NCBI RefSeq assembly: GCF_018143015.1
Contig: NC_054741.1
Location: 38,716,510 to 38,780,509, forward strand
Reading direction: 5' to 3'
DNA: 64,000 nt
DNA from: Lytechinus variegatus
Taxonomy: Eukaryota; Echinodermata; Echinoidea; Temnopleuroida; Toxopneustidae
Of the stretch, positions 23,401 to 32,616 are shown piece by piece. Position numbers and translations under genes: made by a program. Numbering within the stretch: the stretch's first letter is position 1; the number at the start of each line of letters is the position of its first letter. Below the pieces are notes generated by a model, which was not told the DNA's origin, searched no databases, and saw nothing but the letters and a program-made list of their open reading frames with translations.

Positions 23401-26400
23401 ATATCATAAACTTATCCATTGGGTAAAATGCATTCTTATGTATAGAAGACTGTCCCATGACTGAAATTTCCAAAAACTGATCTTTCATAGTCAAGGAAGG
23501 ATAGAAACGTCAATTTTCTTGGTAGTTTATGAGTGAATTTGAATATTTTAAGAAAATTTGGAATACAGGTTAAAATATAAATAAGTATTCAAAATGTCAA
23601 TTTAAAGGAAGTTTGGGGAAAAAATTTCTCTTGCCAATTAATCATTATCGCCTGTTTACAGAAAGAGATGAAGTTTGCCAAAATAAGCACAATAAATCAG
23701 ACCTACTTGATACTTTAAAAGCTCATTTGCTATACAGCGGACGTAAAGTGAGATGAAAACGGTTTTAGATTTCTTTGTAATAGGTGGTTATATACATGTA
23801 GGTGGTTTCAATAAAATGAATAAAACAACTGTTTTCGACTCTCCATACAGCCGCCATAAAACAAATGTGACTGAGGTATAAGTTAAAAGCTAATCTGATC
23901 ATCTTTACATTGATATGCACACATCCCTATGAAAATGAGACAGACAACCTGAAACATGTATCGGATGGCAATTTCTGCAAGTGACTACAATAATGCACTC
24001 TATCAAGTACAGTGCACATGGTACAGGTGCTGCCCTTTTCCATCCCTAATCTTCATTATTACACGCTAAAAAAAAAAAGTTACATCCCCTACGTCGACCC
24101 AGAACCAGAAGATGTTTAACCCTAAATAGACTGGGCTATTTCGACGCCTAAGAAGACGGGGGGGGGGGGGGGGGCTGATTCAGCCCCCCCTTATGATCTC
24201 GGCTGTTGATCGCGCGATCGCGACGAAAATTGGCACACGCGTTACCCATGGCATTATCTACAAAACTATTACATCAAATTCTGCAAAAAATCTCATGTCT
24301 CATTAAATATGCTAATTTATGCGTAAAATCATAAGTTTGCTCTAATTAATAAAATAATGCCCCTGAAATGCTAATTTTTGTTTCATATACTCTAGATAGG
24401 CATGTGAACAGATTCATTTAAAAATAAATTCAATATCACATTTATTTTCTTATGTATTCTATTGTTTTTTAAATTTCTTATGTATTTCTTTGTTTTTCGA
24501 CTGTTTATTTTTTATTGTTTTTTCAATGGAAATTGTTGGGGACTTTATCTTGACTATAAAAATGATAAAATTAATTGATTTTAAGCAGTAAAAGGAAAAA
24601 TAATGATACATTTATGAATTTTGGCTAAAACACTATTTGCATTGGATTTGTACACAAATTCAAGTTTTTTAGTAATTTGGGGTCTGCATGCACTTACAAA
24701 ATGTTGCATAATTTTGGAACCGCATACCCAGGGGTCACAATTTTGGTCTCAAAAGTTGCGTGAGACTTGAAAGTAAAAAGTCAGCGAGCGACGCGGTGAA
24801 AAAAATTTGCGCGGCGGATTTATCGCGAAAAATGTTGAGGGGGGCTGAATCAGCCCCCCCAAGTCTTTTTAGGGTTAATGTTCTGGAGCTCAGCATATGG
24901 ATTCCCTACTTTGCATTTATGAAAAACCTTGAAGACAAGTCATAACAATGAAAAAAAAACATTTGGGATATCAAAGAAATGAAGTCTTTGATCTGTTTTC
25001 ACAATCACTTTGAGATGTGAGGCTGGTAAACTTACAATGAGGCTCTGAACCAGCATCTTGACATTTTGAACAGTCTCTGGTGGTTGATTTGCATTGGAAG
25101 CTAGCTTGATCAAAGTTGTCAGAAAGTTCCTACATTTCTTCACATTATCCATGGCTGAACTTGAGAGCTGACCCCCAGAGTTGGATGAAGAGCTACCCTG
25201 ACCCTTGCCTGTGGCCTTTGGTAATGATGAGGTTTGTTGTGAAGATGCATTCGCAGCTGTAGCTCCTCTCATTGCCGTTGTCGGTGTTCCAGAGGCAATG
25301 ACTACAGGTGAACCTGACCGAGTGGTTGTAACTTGAGGACTGCTGACAACAGATGCATTACTCCCACCAACTGATGTTAGGATCCTCCCTGGCTGAGCTG
25401 TAGAGGTGACTATTCCTGGCTGCAATATAAGGATACAAAGAATTATATTCCTCAAGAAAAACTGTTAGGAATGGTAAATAATTAGAAGTAAAATATACAA
25501 GAAAAAAGAAAAATGTAAATGCTTCATACATGTAAATATCTTTGGCTCAATTTCAATGTATGAAAGTTATCAATAGGCCAATGTACAGGTACCGTACTTA
25601 CTAGCAATACTTTACTCAGATGCAATCCATAATACATAATTTCATTCAAAACAATCTGTTGTTTACTTTTGATTTCTCGAATTCAATACCCAATGCTAAG
25701 AGAGTGACTCTTTAAATTTAACAGGCATGATTTCCGAATCAAATACATCTCACTATATTGCTTTCCTTGCATTGTAATCAAATTATTTTCCTATTCTCTT
25801 TCAGATTTTACATTATTCACAATGACTCAAAATTTTAATCTTGTCATTCTGTTTACATGTATGCAAGTGACATGTACATCAATCTGTAATTTACAAGGCC
25901 AATTTGTACAATCTTTACACTTTCTATGACCCCTCCACATGTGATTTATATTTTTATATCAGAACTACAACTTCAGTTGAATAAGTACTGAGAAAAAGGT
26001 TCCTGTGACAATGCATCGATTGTGGATACTAGATCCAAATGGTAATAATGACCCAGTTTATTATTCAAAAGCAAGTCACGGAATGCTTGTACAAGTACAC
26101 ATTTAATGATCCATTATCAAGCCCATGGCACAAGGAGAATAAAACACTACAACTAGTACAAGAGGAAGTTTAATGAGAGTGAAAACACAAGTTTTCCCAA
26201 TAAAAAATTACAATGCACCATTTCTCAAAAATATGCTGTACCAGAAAATGTTCTCTATACTAAATTCTGAATTACAGGAAAAAATAGGATTTAAAAATTC
26301 ACTTACATGTAGATCTACATGAATTGGTAACACACTAATTTAACTAGTGTGTTACTAACTAATGGAGGGCAACATGGTGCAATCTTTTACGTAAATAGTT

Positions 26401-28628
26401 AACGTAAAAGATTGCACCATGTTGCCCTCCATTATTTTGAATGAGAGACAAACCAACAGGATGTTTAAAGTGGCATAGAGATGACCGAGACATAGGTTCT
26501 AGACTACTCAATTCTTTAAAGACTCAAATATGACAGAAGATAACACCAGGGGTGGTATTCTGGAACACTGTCATAACTTTTGTCATAAATTTTGTCATTT
26601 CTTTCCGAGATGTGACACCGCTATGATTGTCACAAATCGGTATTCTGAACATTGTCTTTTCCCTGTCATATCTCTCAAAGTTCCCGCCCATCTTTTCGGA
26701 AGCAATCCAATCAAAATCATCGTTAGTTCCCAGTGGGAGCCCTTCTAGCCAATAGGAATGCCCCGTGACAGATAGGGGATATCCCCAATTCTGTTTCTGG
26801 CATCGCGCAACTACGCGAATATTGATGCGCTTAATTACAAAGAGAGACAGGGAGCTGTGAAGGATTTTAGAGGAGAAGTAGAAAAATAAGGAAAACAGAG
26901 AAAAAAAGGAGAAATTAATATGTAGGGCCTAACTAATTGTAGCATGACAAAATAATTCTAAAAATTGTCGTGGATGATGAGTGAAACTTATGCCACAATC
27001 TAATCTAAATGATATCGTTATGTGCTTGACATTCAGTCGGCAGGGTATCGGGATATTTGGTACTAAAAGATATGACAAAATTTATGACTGCTACCCCCTG
27101 TCATAACTTTTGTCATATCTTTTGCTTGTATAAAAGGATTACGCGCATTAAAGCCGCGTATTTTTGGTGCGCGCCAAAGAGATAAGACAAAATTTATGAC
27201 AATTTTTGTGACAAAATTTATGACATCCACCAGAATACCGATTTTGTCATATCTCTGAGATAAGATAAAATATGGAGATAAGACAATGTTCAGAATACCG
27301 CCCCAGGGTATTAAATCCCCCCCCCCCCTTCTATCTAAAAAACTTTGTACCTGGACATGCCGGTATGTTGTCATTCCAGGAGCTCCTGCTACATGAGCTT
27401 GAATGGCAGCTGGATTTCCCATAACAGCTTGTACTGTTCCTCCTTTATTGATTAATACAACTCCAGGTGGCAAGGTGGTGCCTGGAGGCAGACGTATCTG
27501 AACCTGTCCACCAAGCTGTGCTCTAGGAGCAATCACATGATGCCCAGTGGGCATTCGTACTGTCTGCGTTATAATCTGAGGCGATACAGCTTTACTTCCT
27601 GGAACAGTATTTACAACATATTGCCCTGGTCTGCCTCCTGTTTGGGTGGCTGGATTAGCAACATTAATTGTCACAACTTTCTGATTGGCATTGCCCAGTG
27701 TCATGTTGCCTGATGGAACACCAGATATTGTAGCGACTCCAGAAGTTGCTTGCTGAATTGTTGCTGCTATGCTTGGCTGAACAACAATCCTTGGTTTCAT
27801 TGCACCTGATTGATCATTACTTGGTAATGTCTGTTGCCTAACGAGAAGCTGCTCTTTGGCAGACCCAGCTGAGACTGAGCTTACATTTTGATTAGAAATA
27901 GAATTCATATTTGCAGTTGCACCATGTTCATTTTTTGAAGAGTTTGTATTTTGCACAGCACTGCCACTTGGCATGCTAGGCACTGAAACAACTTTCACAA
28001 TTTGTTGGTCATTGCCAACTGAAGTTCTAATTTGACCCATTGCATTACCAGAAACTGGTCTGCTGATCGGCGGTTCATTTGGTTTTTGAAGGCCCGCTCC
28101 GGTGATCTGTGCCACAATTGCAGGTGACTGTTGGCTCACCGAAACGGTCGTAGCCGTTGGCGGCTTCGTCATCATGTTTGAAATTGCCGGTGGCTGTGAG
28201 TCTCGTTTCACAATATCAGCGATAGATGTTGATCCTATTCCATGATTATTTTGACCATTCCCTTGAGTTGCATTGTCATTTGCATGGATATTGCCAGGCG
28301 CATTCTCGTGATTGAGACCCGGCGTCGTTGGTGCGCCCGTGGTGCCCAAATGGGAATCCTGCATGGTTTGTCTTGTCGCATTCGCATGTATTGAAATCCC
28401 CGGCTCCGCTTGTTTTAACGTTGTTAGCCCGCCAGGTCCAGTTTGTGCATGTACGGAAGAGTTATCGTTGACATGATTCCTTGTCACTGTGGCATCTTGT
28501 GATGGTCCAGACGCAGCCTTGGGATTCTGTGGGGCTAGTTTTGTAACGAGAGATCCAACCAACGCAGATACCTCCTTTTCGTCAACCTCAGAAGAAAATA
28601 TATCTTCAATGGACTTCGCACCCGCCAT
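14367..28628 (-). CDS. TAF4: TFIID subunit 4 (TAF4), 11 coding exons, whole gene span
   Basis: TAF4 is a scaffold subunit of the general transcription factor TFIID in the nucleus. Its C-terminal histone fold pairs with TAF12, and its TAFH/NHR1 domain binds activators and co-factors. Coding exons in transcript order are 28628-27351, 25419-25036, 22162-22073, 20733-20422, 19559-19447, 18757-18585, 17939-17809, 17275-17150, 16684-16511, 15958-15872 and 14471-14367. They sum to 2973 nt and encode 990 aa (human about 1085), and every junction is GT-AG with frame kept. Residues 1-515 are low-complexity and S/T/N/Q/G-rich. TAFH spans about 516-595, followed by an S/K-rich linker (about 600-725). The conserved TAF4 C-terminal domain (about 727-990) contains VASMAGVNLSEES, QEDPEQLRLKQKAKEMQQ, AAIGPRKKRK and the terminal RVNMKDLLYLMEQE block. 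The start was chosen at MAGAKSIEDIF because SEVDEKEVSALVGSL just after it matches the family N-terminus. The frame is open further upstream but that part has no family likeness. Confidence 0.96.
15872..15958 (-). CDS. TAF4: TAF4 coding exon 10 (short Ser-rich)
   Basis: Residues 928-956, GGASGSSSSSLLSTLNSTSS then NTTPFLRTQ. The Ser run is coded by a TCA/ATG-type triplet repeat (minus-strand TCATCATCA), so its length may vary between alleles. Both splice sites are good (CATACAG and CAG|GTATGT). It replaces a Gly/Pro-rich linker in vertebrates. Confidence 0.88.
16511..16684 (-). CDS. TAF4: TAF4 coding exon 9
   Basis: Residues 870-927, SRSKQEDPEQLRLKQKAKEM then a Gln/Glu-rich helix and LTALAAIGPRKKRKLD. 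The basic KKRK stretch is a likely nuclear localisation signal. The donor is CCG|GTAAGG. Confidence 0.95.
17150..17275 (-). CDS. TAF4: TAF4 coding exon 8
   Basis: Residues 828-869, SDTRYEPMNDVRSQLKFFEQ then LDALERKRRDEQEREILLRA and AK. This charged helical block is nearly invariant in animal TAF4 proteins. It is 126 nt long, phase 0. Confidence 0.95.
17809..17939 (-). CDS. TAF4: TAF4 coding exon 7 (histone fold)
   Basis: Residues 784-827, SKHGISDATPAVLDVVSLAV then QERLKQVVEKLSVISQHRLE. It matches the family segment following the first histone-fold helix. The acceptor is AATTTCAG and the donor AGG|GTAAGT. Confidence 0.95.
18585..18757 (-). CDS. TAF4: TAF4 coding exon 6 (histone-fold start)
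   Basis: Residues about 726-784. RDDDDINDVASMAGVNLSEE opens the conserved C-terminal domain, followed by SARILATNEAFVGTQLRSCE, which forms the first part of the TAF12-binding histone fold. The exon ends AAAATAT|GTGAGT with one base of a split Cys codon. Confidence 0.95.
18866..18990. mobile_element. Diverged MITE copy in TAF4 intron 5
   Basis: It aligns by eye with the element at 52386-52519. Both contain ATTTCATGA, TTTTCA.TGACA, GCATCTGATTGGCT, AGT.AAA.TTACT.ACAA and CTACATG in the same order. The copy here is more decayed. Confidence 0.55.
19071..19228. repeat. Dispersed repeat, copy 1
   Basis: It shares ATTCCAAGAGT, GGAATATTGGCCC, AACAAGTGGAATA and TATTCCATGAAA in the same order with 51327-51508, followed in both by C-rich DNA. 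The class is unknown. Confidence 0.6.
19447..19559 (-). CDS. TAF4: TAF4 coding exon 5 (Ser/Lys linker)
   Basis: Encodes a continuation of the Ser/Lys-rich linker (SSSKSSRSSGSKSSSSKSS, then GGKATPRKDKSKDTSASF). It ends with two bases of a split codon at donor AG|GTGAGT. It was assigned by the frame and by the join to the RDDDDINDVASMAG exon. Confidence 0.9.
20422..20733 (-). CDS. TAF4: TAF4 coding exon 4 (end of TAFH and Ser/Lys linker)
   Basis: Residues 585-688. It begins RSLPLLRQTLQRG, finishing the TAFH domain, and continues into an Ala-rich and then Ser/Lys/Pro-rich linker (GRSPSPQTKPGVSKSSKSS). The donor is CAG|GTTAGT. The linker is expected to be disordered. Confidence 0.93.
22073..22162 (-). 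CDS. TAF4: TAF4 coding exon 3 (rest of TAFH domain)
   Basis: Residues 555-584, read as DAKIEPEEFTLKLQKELN and then SSPQPYLVPFLK. This is the highly conserved second half of the TAFH domain. It has an acceptor CTTTTAG and a donor GTAAGA and is 90 nt long, phase 0. Confidence 0.95.
24120..24874. mobile_element. TTAA-flanked CCCT...AGGG element (piggyBac-like MITE), TAF4 intron 2
   Basis: It begins TTAA|CCCTAAATAGACTGGG and ends AAGTCTTTTTAGGG|TTAA. An inner inverted pair CTGATTCAGCCCCCC / GGGGGGCTGAATCAGCC flanks the body. It is related to 53072-53799 (shared GATCTCGGC.GTTGA, GAAAATTGGCACAC, TTTCTTATGTATT). The CCC ends and TTAA target fit piggyBac. It has no transposase. Confidence 0.75.
25036..25419 (-). 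CDS. TAF4: TAF4 coding exon 2 (start of TAFH domain)
   Basis: Residues 427-554, phase 0 at both ends (acceptor TATATTGCAG, donor GTAAGT). The last ~39 residues, starting MDNVKKCRNFLTTLIKLA, are the first helices of the TAFH/NHR1 domain. The part before is S/T-rich linker. Confidence 0.95.
26327..26355. repeat. Small perfect hairpin, 11-bp arms
   Basis: GTAACACACTA, a 7-base loop and TAGTGTGTTAC. It lies five bases before the larger hairpin at 26360-26434 in TAF4 intron 1. Confidence 0.85.
26360..26434. repeat. Perfect hairpin, 33-bp arms and 9-base loop
   Basis: The left arm 26360-26392 (TAATGGAGGGCAACATGG...) and the right arm 26402-26434 are exact reverse complements, with the loop AAATAGTTA. 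It sits in TAF4 intron 1. Its class is unknown: it may be a tiny foldback element or a structured RNA. Confidence 0.88.
26551..27302. mobile_element. Inverted-repeat element, 752 bp, ends GGTGGTATTCTG, flanked by CCAGG
   Basis: The ends are GGTGGTATTCTGGAACA and TGTTCAGAATACCGCC, flanked by CCAGG on both sides (26546-26550 and 27303-27307). Subterminal TGTCATAACTTTTGTCAT iterons replace the GTTCTTATCTT iterons of the 3977-6231 element. The GAGATAAGATAAAA motif near the right end and the internal copies of the terminus are shared. It is non-autonomous and lies in TAF4 intron 1. Confidence 0.78.
27351..28628 (-). CDS. TAF4: TAF4 coding exon 1 (start codon)
   Basis: This exon encodes residues 1-426, beginning MAGAKSIEDIFSSEVDEKEV, and ends in CAG followed by the donor GTACAAAG. 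It is the large, low-complexity, S/T/N/Q/G-rich N-terminal half. In vertebrates this half is a Gln/Pro-rich activator-binding region. PGTTLPPGVVLINKGG near its end is recognisably TAF4-like. An in-frame open stretch of 49 codons precedes the chosen ATG and is taken as 5' UTR. Confidence 0.95.
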
Positions 28629-28663
28629 CTTCACTCCACCATGGCTTGCGAATGAATGAAATA

Positions 28664-28673
28664 GCGCATGCGC
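28664..28673. promoter_or_regulatory. NRF1-type palindrome upstream of TAF4
   Basis: The palindrome GCGCATGCGC lies 36 bases before the TAF4 start codon and fits the NRF1 consensus, a common element of CpG-type housekeeping promoters. A second small palindrome (TTTTCGCG ... CGCGAAAA, about 28697-28725), resembling paired E2F sites, follows upstream. The transcription start is not known. Confidence 0.5.
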
Positions 28674-28849
28674 AATGTAACTATCATGGGATGGATTTTC
28701 GCGTTCAACTGTTGCACGCGAAAATAAATAGCCCGTTTCCTGCACGTTGCATCTTCTGTCCAGCCCAACACACACCCCACCCCAAACAAACGCTCACCCC
28801 AAAACCCCCAAACAACTTTCATATCACAAACATCACAAAATTACGCTAA

Positions 28850-29700
28850 CATACTAAAAGATATTGGACTTGTCCCCGTAGAGCCTAGTACTAGTCCCGG
28901 GGGGGGGGGAGAGTCAAACATATTGCTGTACAATTGGGTGACCAAATTATAATAAATTATAATAACTATAATAACCCCTATAATAAACGAGTTTTTCTTC
29001 TTTGTGCAAAATAACTCTCTCAACAAGTTTTTCGCGGGCTTCATTTACACATTTTGGCCCCCAAACAAGTTGTCTCAGAATGACCCCTACAAATAAACAA
29101 GTTTTGTCTACTTTCAGCCCCCCCCCCCCCCCCCCCCGTGAAGTTAGGGATAAAATACCACAATAGGGAAGAACCCGGAACACTTCAGAAACGAAGATGA
29201 AAAGCCTCCGGAACAATGCTGGGGAAAAAACATACCCTAATAGGTTAATAGGTCGGGTTTTATCTTTTAAAAAAACTTTTGAAAAAACATGACCTTTCAT
29301 CATTTGACCCAACGATTGACCAGTATTTCAAAACCACCTTTTTTTAAGACGGTGTGTGTTTTTTAAAGAGAGGAAGAGAAATGGGAAGAAAAAGGGAAAA
29401 GAATTGAGAAAAGGAAGAAAGGGGAAAAGAGAAAGACGAAACCAATAGGAAAATTAAAAGGAGAAGAAATTAGAGAGAGAATGGGATGGGGAGTGCGAAA
29501 CACTTTCGAGGTCGTAACTTTGATGTCCCGTGCAATCAATATGCAGAGTCTTATACTGGATTGTTGTTGTTTTTTAGGGGGGGGTTAATGTCTGTTACGC
29601 AAGTGCAAGGTTAATTTGGACCGACTTCTGTCAAAAAATCGATGAACTGTCGGGCCACACAAGGCTGTTCCAACTGCGTACAGTACCGTGTTCTTGCTCG
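28850..29700. other. TAF4 upstream spacer, G/C runs and purine-rich DNA
   Basis: Poly-G/C tracts (28900, about 29118-29138), a purine-rich block (29350-29500) and AT-rich DNA. No gene was seen on either strand. Confidence 0.4.
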
Positions 29701-29774
29701 GTCTTTAGGTTCCATCATCTATGTCGGTAAATGTCAAATTGCACAGCAATGTCGTTAGATTTTAATCGCCAAAA

Positions 29775-30115
29775 TAGTTCCAGCTCGCACATCGCAAGTT
29801 CGCATATTGAAATCCATATCCTCTTCCAAATTTCCCTCATTACAATGTTGAACAGTGCTTAAAAGGTTCCATTTCGGTAGATGTAGTGAAATATCGGCTC
29901 GCGCTTCGCGCTCGCATACTGAGATACACAGCCTGCATGTTCTTTATGAGTAGAAATATCAAAAATTAACAGCTCACGCTTTGCACTTGCATTTTTAATG
30001 AGCATGATAATCTCTTGTGATTACAAAAAGTGCAAAGAATTATAATTAATGTCAATTTTTTTCTATAAAAAACAGACATCCGATCAATATCATCTCGCGC
30101 TTATAGCGCTGTTTA
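29775..30115. repeat. Periodic CTCGCGCTTCGCGCTCGCAT-type repeat
   Basis: Four variants of a short unit (AGCTCGCACATCGCAAGTTC near 29781, GGCTCGCGCTTCGCGCTCGC near 29896, AGCTCACGCTTTGCACTTGC near 29971, TCTCGCGCTTATAGCGCTG near 30093) recur at 75-120 bp spacing, each followed by ATACTGAGA- or ATATTGAAA-like DNA. It is a degenerate tandem repeat. Confidence 0.55.
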
Positions 30116-30187
30116 TGTATACTGAGAAACGTTTATAGTATATAAAAACATGCTTAAGAATTTCAAGCGTTCTGGTCGCATTATTCA

Positions 30188-30334
30188 TAGCGGCGGAAGC
30201 GGGGGGGGGGGGGCGGGGACGTGTCACGACCCCCCCCCCTAAATTTTTGGGATGATAACCTTTTCTTTTTTTTTGCATGCTTGTCCAAAAATTTTGGTGG
30301 TCCCCCCCCTGAAATGTTTGGCTTCCGCCGCCAA
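30188..30334. mobile_element. Small inverted-repeat element, ends GCGGCGGAAGC
   Basis: GCGGCGGAAGC at 30190 and GCTTCCGCCGC at 30321 bracket about 120 bp of G/C-run-rich DNA with inner AAATTTTTGG / CCAAAAATTTT copies. It is a probable MITE. Confidence 0.5.
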
Positions 30335-31239
30335 TGCTTACTTTAATGAGATATCATTTTTATGGGTCACTGCAGAGAGTCTATTTTTATGTCAGAGTAT
30401 CGAAGATTTCAGCTCGGCATGCGTCGTACTCAAATTCATTGTTGGGGATTCTAAAAAGTGCTTAGAATGTCAAATGCATGGATTCGAGGAAAGTGAAATG
30501 AAAGGAAAGGGAAAGGATGAGAAGTGGGGGAAAGGGAGAGAGGTGGGACATAAATGGGAAGGGAAGAAAAATATATTTTGAAAAAAAATGTTGCTTCATA
30601 ACAAAGAGGGGCACTTCAGTGAAGGGGGAATGGGTGCACAGGTGAATACCATCCTATGAAGATAAATCTTATGGAGAAAAAATGAAATGGTAGACGGTAG
30701 TAAAAGAAAATGGGAAAAAAATAAAAACAAAATAGAACAAAAGGTATAATAAAACAAAAAACAGAAGAGAAACAAATACTTTATTTCGTCTTCTCTCCGT
30801 CTTTCTCTTTGTTCTCTTTTTATACTTTCCTTTCTCCTCTTCTAAAGTTTATCTTGGACCTTTTTTGTTGAGTGTTTTATACCTTCCCTATATTTTGTTC
30901 GCCCTCATTTTAAAGAGTACTAATTAGCCCACATGAATTTAGATTTTAAGAAAGAGATTGTTAAAACGCTGCCAGTACTCCAATACTTCATTTTCTTTCC
31001 CTTTATTTCAACCATCCAATTCCTGTTCTATTACAGATTGCTGTCTATCGAATTGATATTCTCTTATAAAAATACAGTACAGTACTTTCATCAAGACGTG
31101 ATTACATGTTTGTGCAAATTTGAAAATTCTGAACTTTCTAATCGTCTCTCTGCTTATGTTCAAACTCTGCACTTTATAATCTTGGAATAGTGTAACTGGT
31201 GGGAAGGGGGGGGGGGGTGGCTGGTTGCTTCTGGTCCTC

Positions 31240-32105
31240 TCCTCTACCTTATTCAGAAAATTATGTCTAGATTTTGCTAAATCTCTATCAAAACACCCTA
31301 TCTACTCGAACTGGCTATACCCCAAAAAGAAATAACAACAAACAGCTCCGTCAAAATCTCATCTATGAACAATTCCGATGCAAAACGGAAAGATTCCAAA
31401 ACAGTCCACTCCCCTACTTCGTTGATCTGTTAAATGGAAAAAAGTAACCCTAATAGTTCGTTTTGTTCACCAATACTGTAGTGTAGCAATTTTTCTCTTT
31501 TTATGCAAATTTCCTAATTATCAAAATATACACTTTCTTGTCGATCTGTTTCTTTCTGATTGCCTGTAATGTTTAGAGTCTGCTTTCCTTTAGTTGAAAC
31601 CCCAAAATCATCTGTACGTTTGTAATAACTAAATGGTCATATATGCATTTCATTTCCTTTTAATCTATAATTCCATTAATATCTTTTTATTTATCTGCAA
31701 CATTAATGCAACTTTAATAAGATGATTACACATTTATGTTGCTTACTCATTAATCAGTAATGAATCTTTCAATGCTTGGTCTATTATATTTTTGCTGACC
31801 TCCCGAATATGATTTCCTTTTGTTTTACCATTTTTTTCGTTTTGCTTTCTTCTGTCTATCTATGCAATATGTGATTCAATGCGATTTATAATTTAACTTA
31901 CACTTAGAACTCATTTATGTAATTAGATCCATCTTAATGAAAATATTTGTGTAATTTAATCTATTATATATTGAATGATTGCTTTTTTTTATCATGTACT
32001 CTTTGTAAAATATCTTTGTATGTTCTTATATTTTGTAAACATGTATATTTCATCTACTGGCTGCCAAGCATTATTTGCCAATAAACCATTACTATACTAT
32101 TGTAC
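31240..32105 (+). mobile_element. 3' fragment of a LINE (non-LTR) element
   Basis: The plus strand around 31310-31445 reads RQLRQNLIYEQFRCKTERFQ then NSPLPYFVDLLNG. This resembles the C-terminal tail after the reverse transcriptase of CR1/L2-type LINEs (compare R.NRF.NSF.P....LN). About 650 bp of AT-rich 3' UTR-like DNA follows, ending near GCCAATAAACCATTACTA. It is strongly 5' truncated and not capable of transposition. Confidence 0.4.
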
Positions 32106-32292
32106 AGAAGTGAAAATTAATTAATCGCCAATGAAAATTTGATATTTCAATTTGCATGTTAATATGTTACCCCCCCCCCCCCTCCGACTTTCAAAAATTC
32201 TCCGTTCCCTCTCTAATCTGCCTCTTTATTATTTTGCTTTTTTGTCTGATATTTTTTTTCATCAAAAAAGTACGAGTTGTTGGTCCCCCATC

Positions 32293-32443
32293 CAGGGGCC
32301 CGTTGCAGAAAGAGTTGCGTTTAAACGCAAGTCAAAAAATCAATCGCAAGTTTCAAATGCGCGCTGTTGATTGGTTGAAAATCAAGTTGCGCATGATTTT
32401 TAAAGTTGCGATTGATTGCAACTTTTTCTGCAACGGGCCCCTG
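32293..32443. mobile_element. 151-bp palindromic MITE near the GAS8 promoter
   Basis: The ends CAGGGGCCCGTTGCAGAAAG and CTTTTTCTGCAACGGGCCCC are inverted repeats, and inner GTTGCG / CGCAAC copies extend the pairing. It ends 170 bases before the GAS8 ATG. No clean target duplication was seen. Confidence 0.75.
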
Positions 32444-32613
32444 CTTTGCCAAACTATAATGTTTTTCACAATAGATGGCGCACGCGAAATTCACTTTTTT
32501 TTACATCCGGGTTATTTTTTCATTGGTTTCTATGATCAACAACAAACAAGAGTGAGGTACAAGAAACTGTCGTATTTTTCAGCCGAAAGAGACCTAGATA
32601 TCTTCGATTCAAA

Positions 32614-32616
32614 ATG
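32614..32616 (+). CDS. GAS8: GAS8 coding exon 1 (only the ATG)
   Basis: The coding part of exon 1 is a single codon: CAAA-ATG followed directly by the donor GTGAGT. Joining it to exon 2 gives [11 protein letters not shown], which matches the family N-terminus. Exon 2 has no in-frame ATG before the conserved part, supporting this start. Confidence 0.85.

Noticed and set aside
28629-28775. In-frame upstream extension of TAF4 by 49 codons
   Set aside because: It has no likeness to TAF4 N-termini, while the family match starts right after MAGAKS.
32530-32560. X-box (RFX site) upstream of GAS8, GTTTCTATGATCAAC
   Set aside because: Ciliary genes often have one, but this matches only about two thirds of the consensus, so it is not called.
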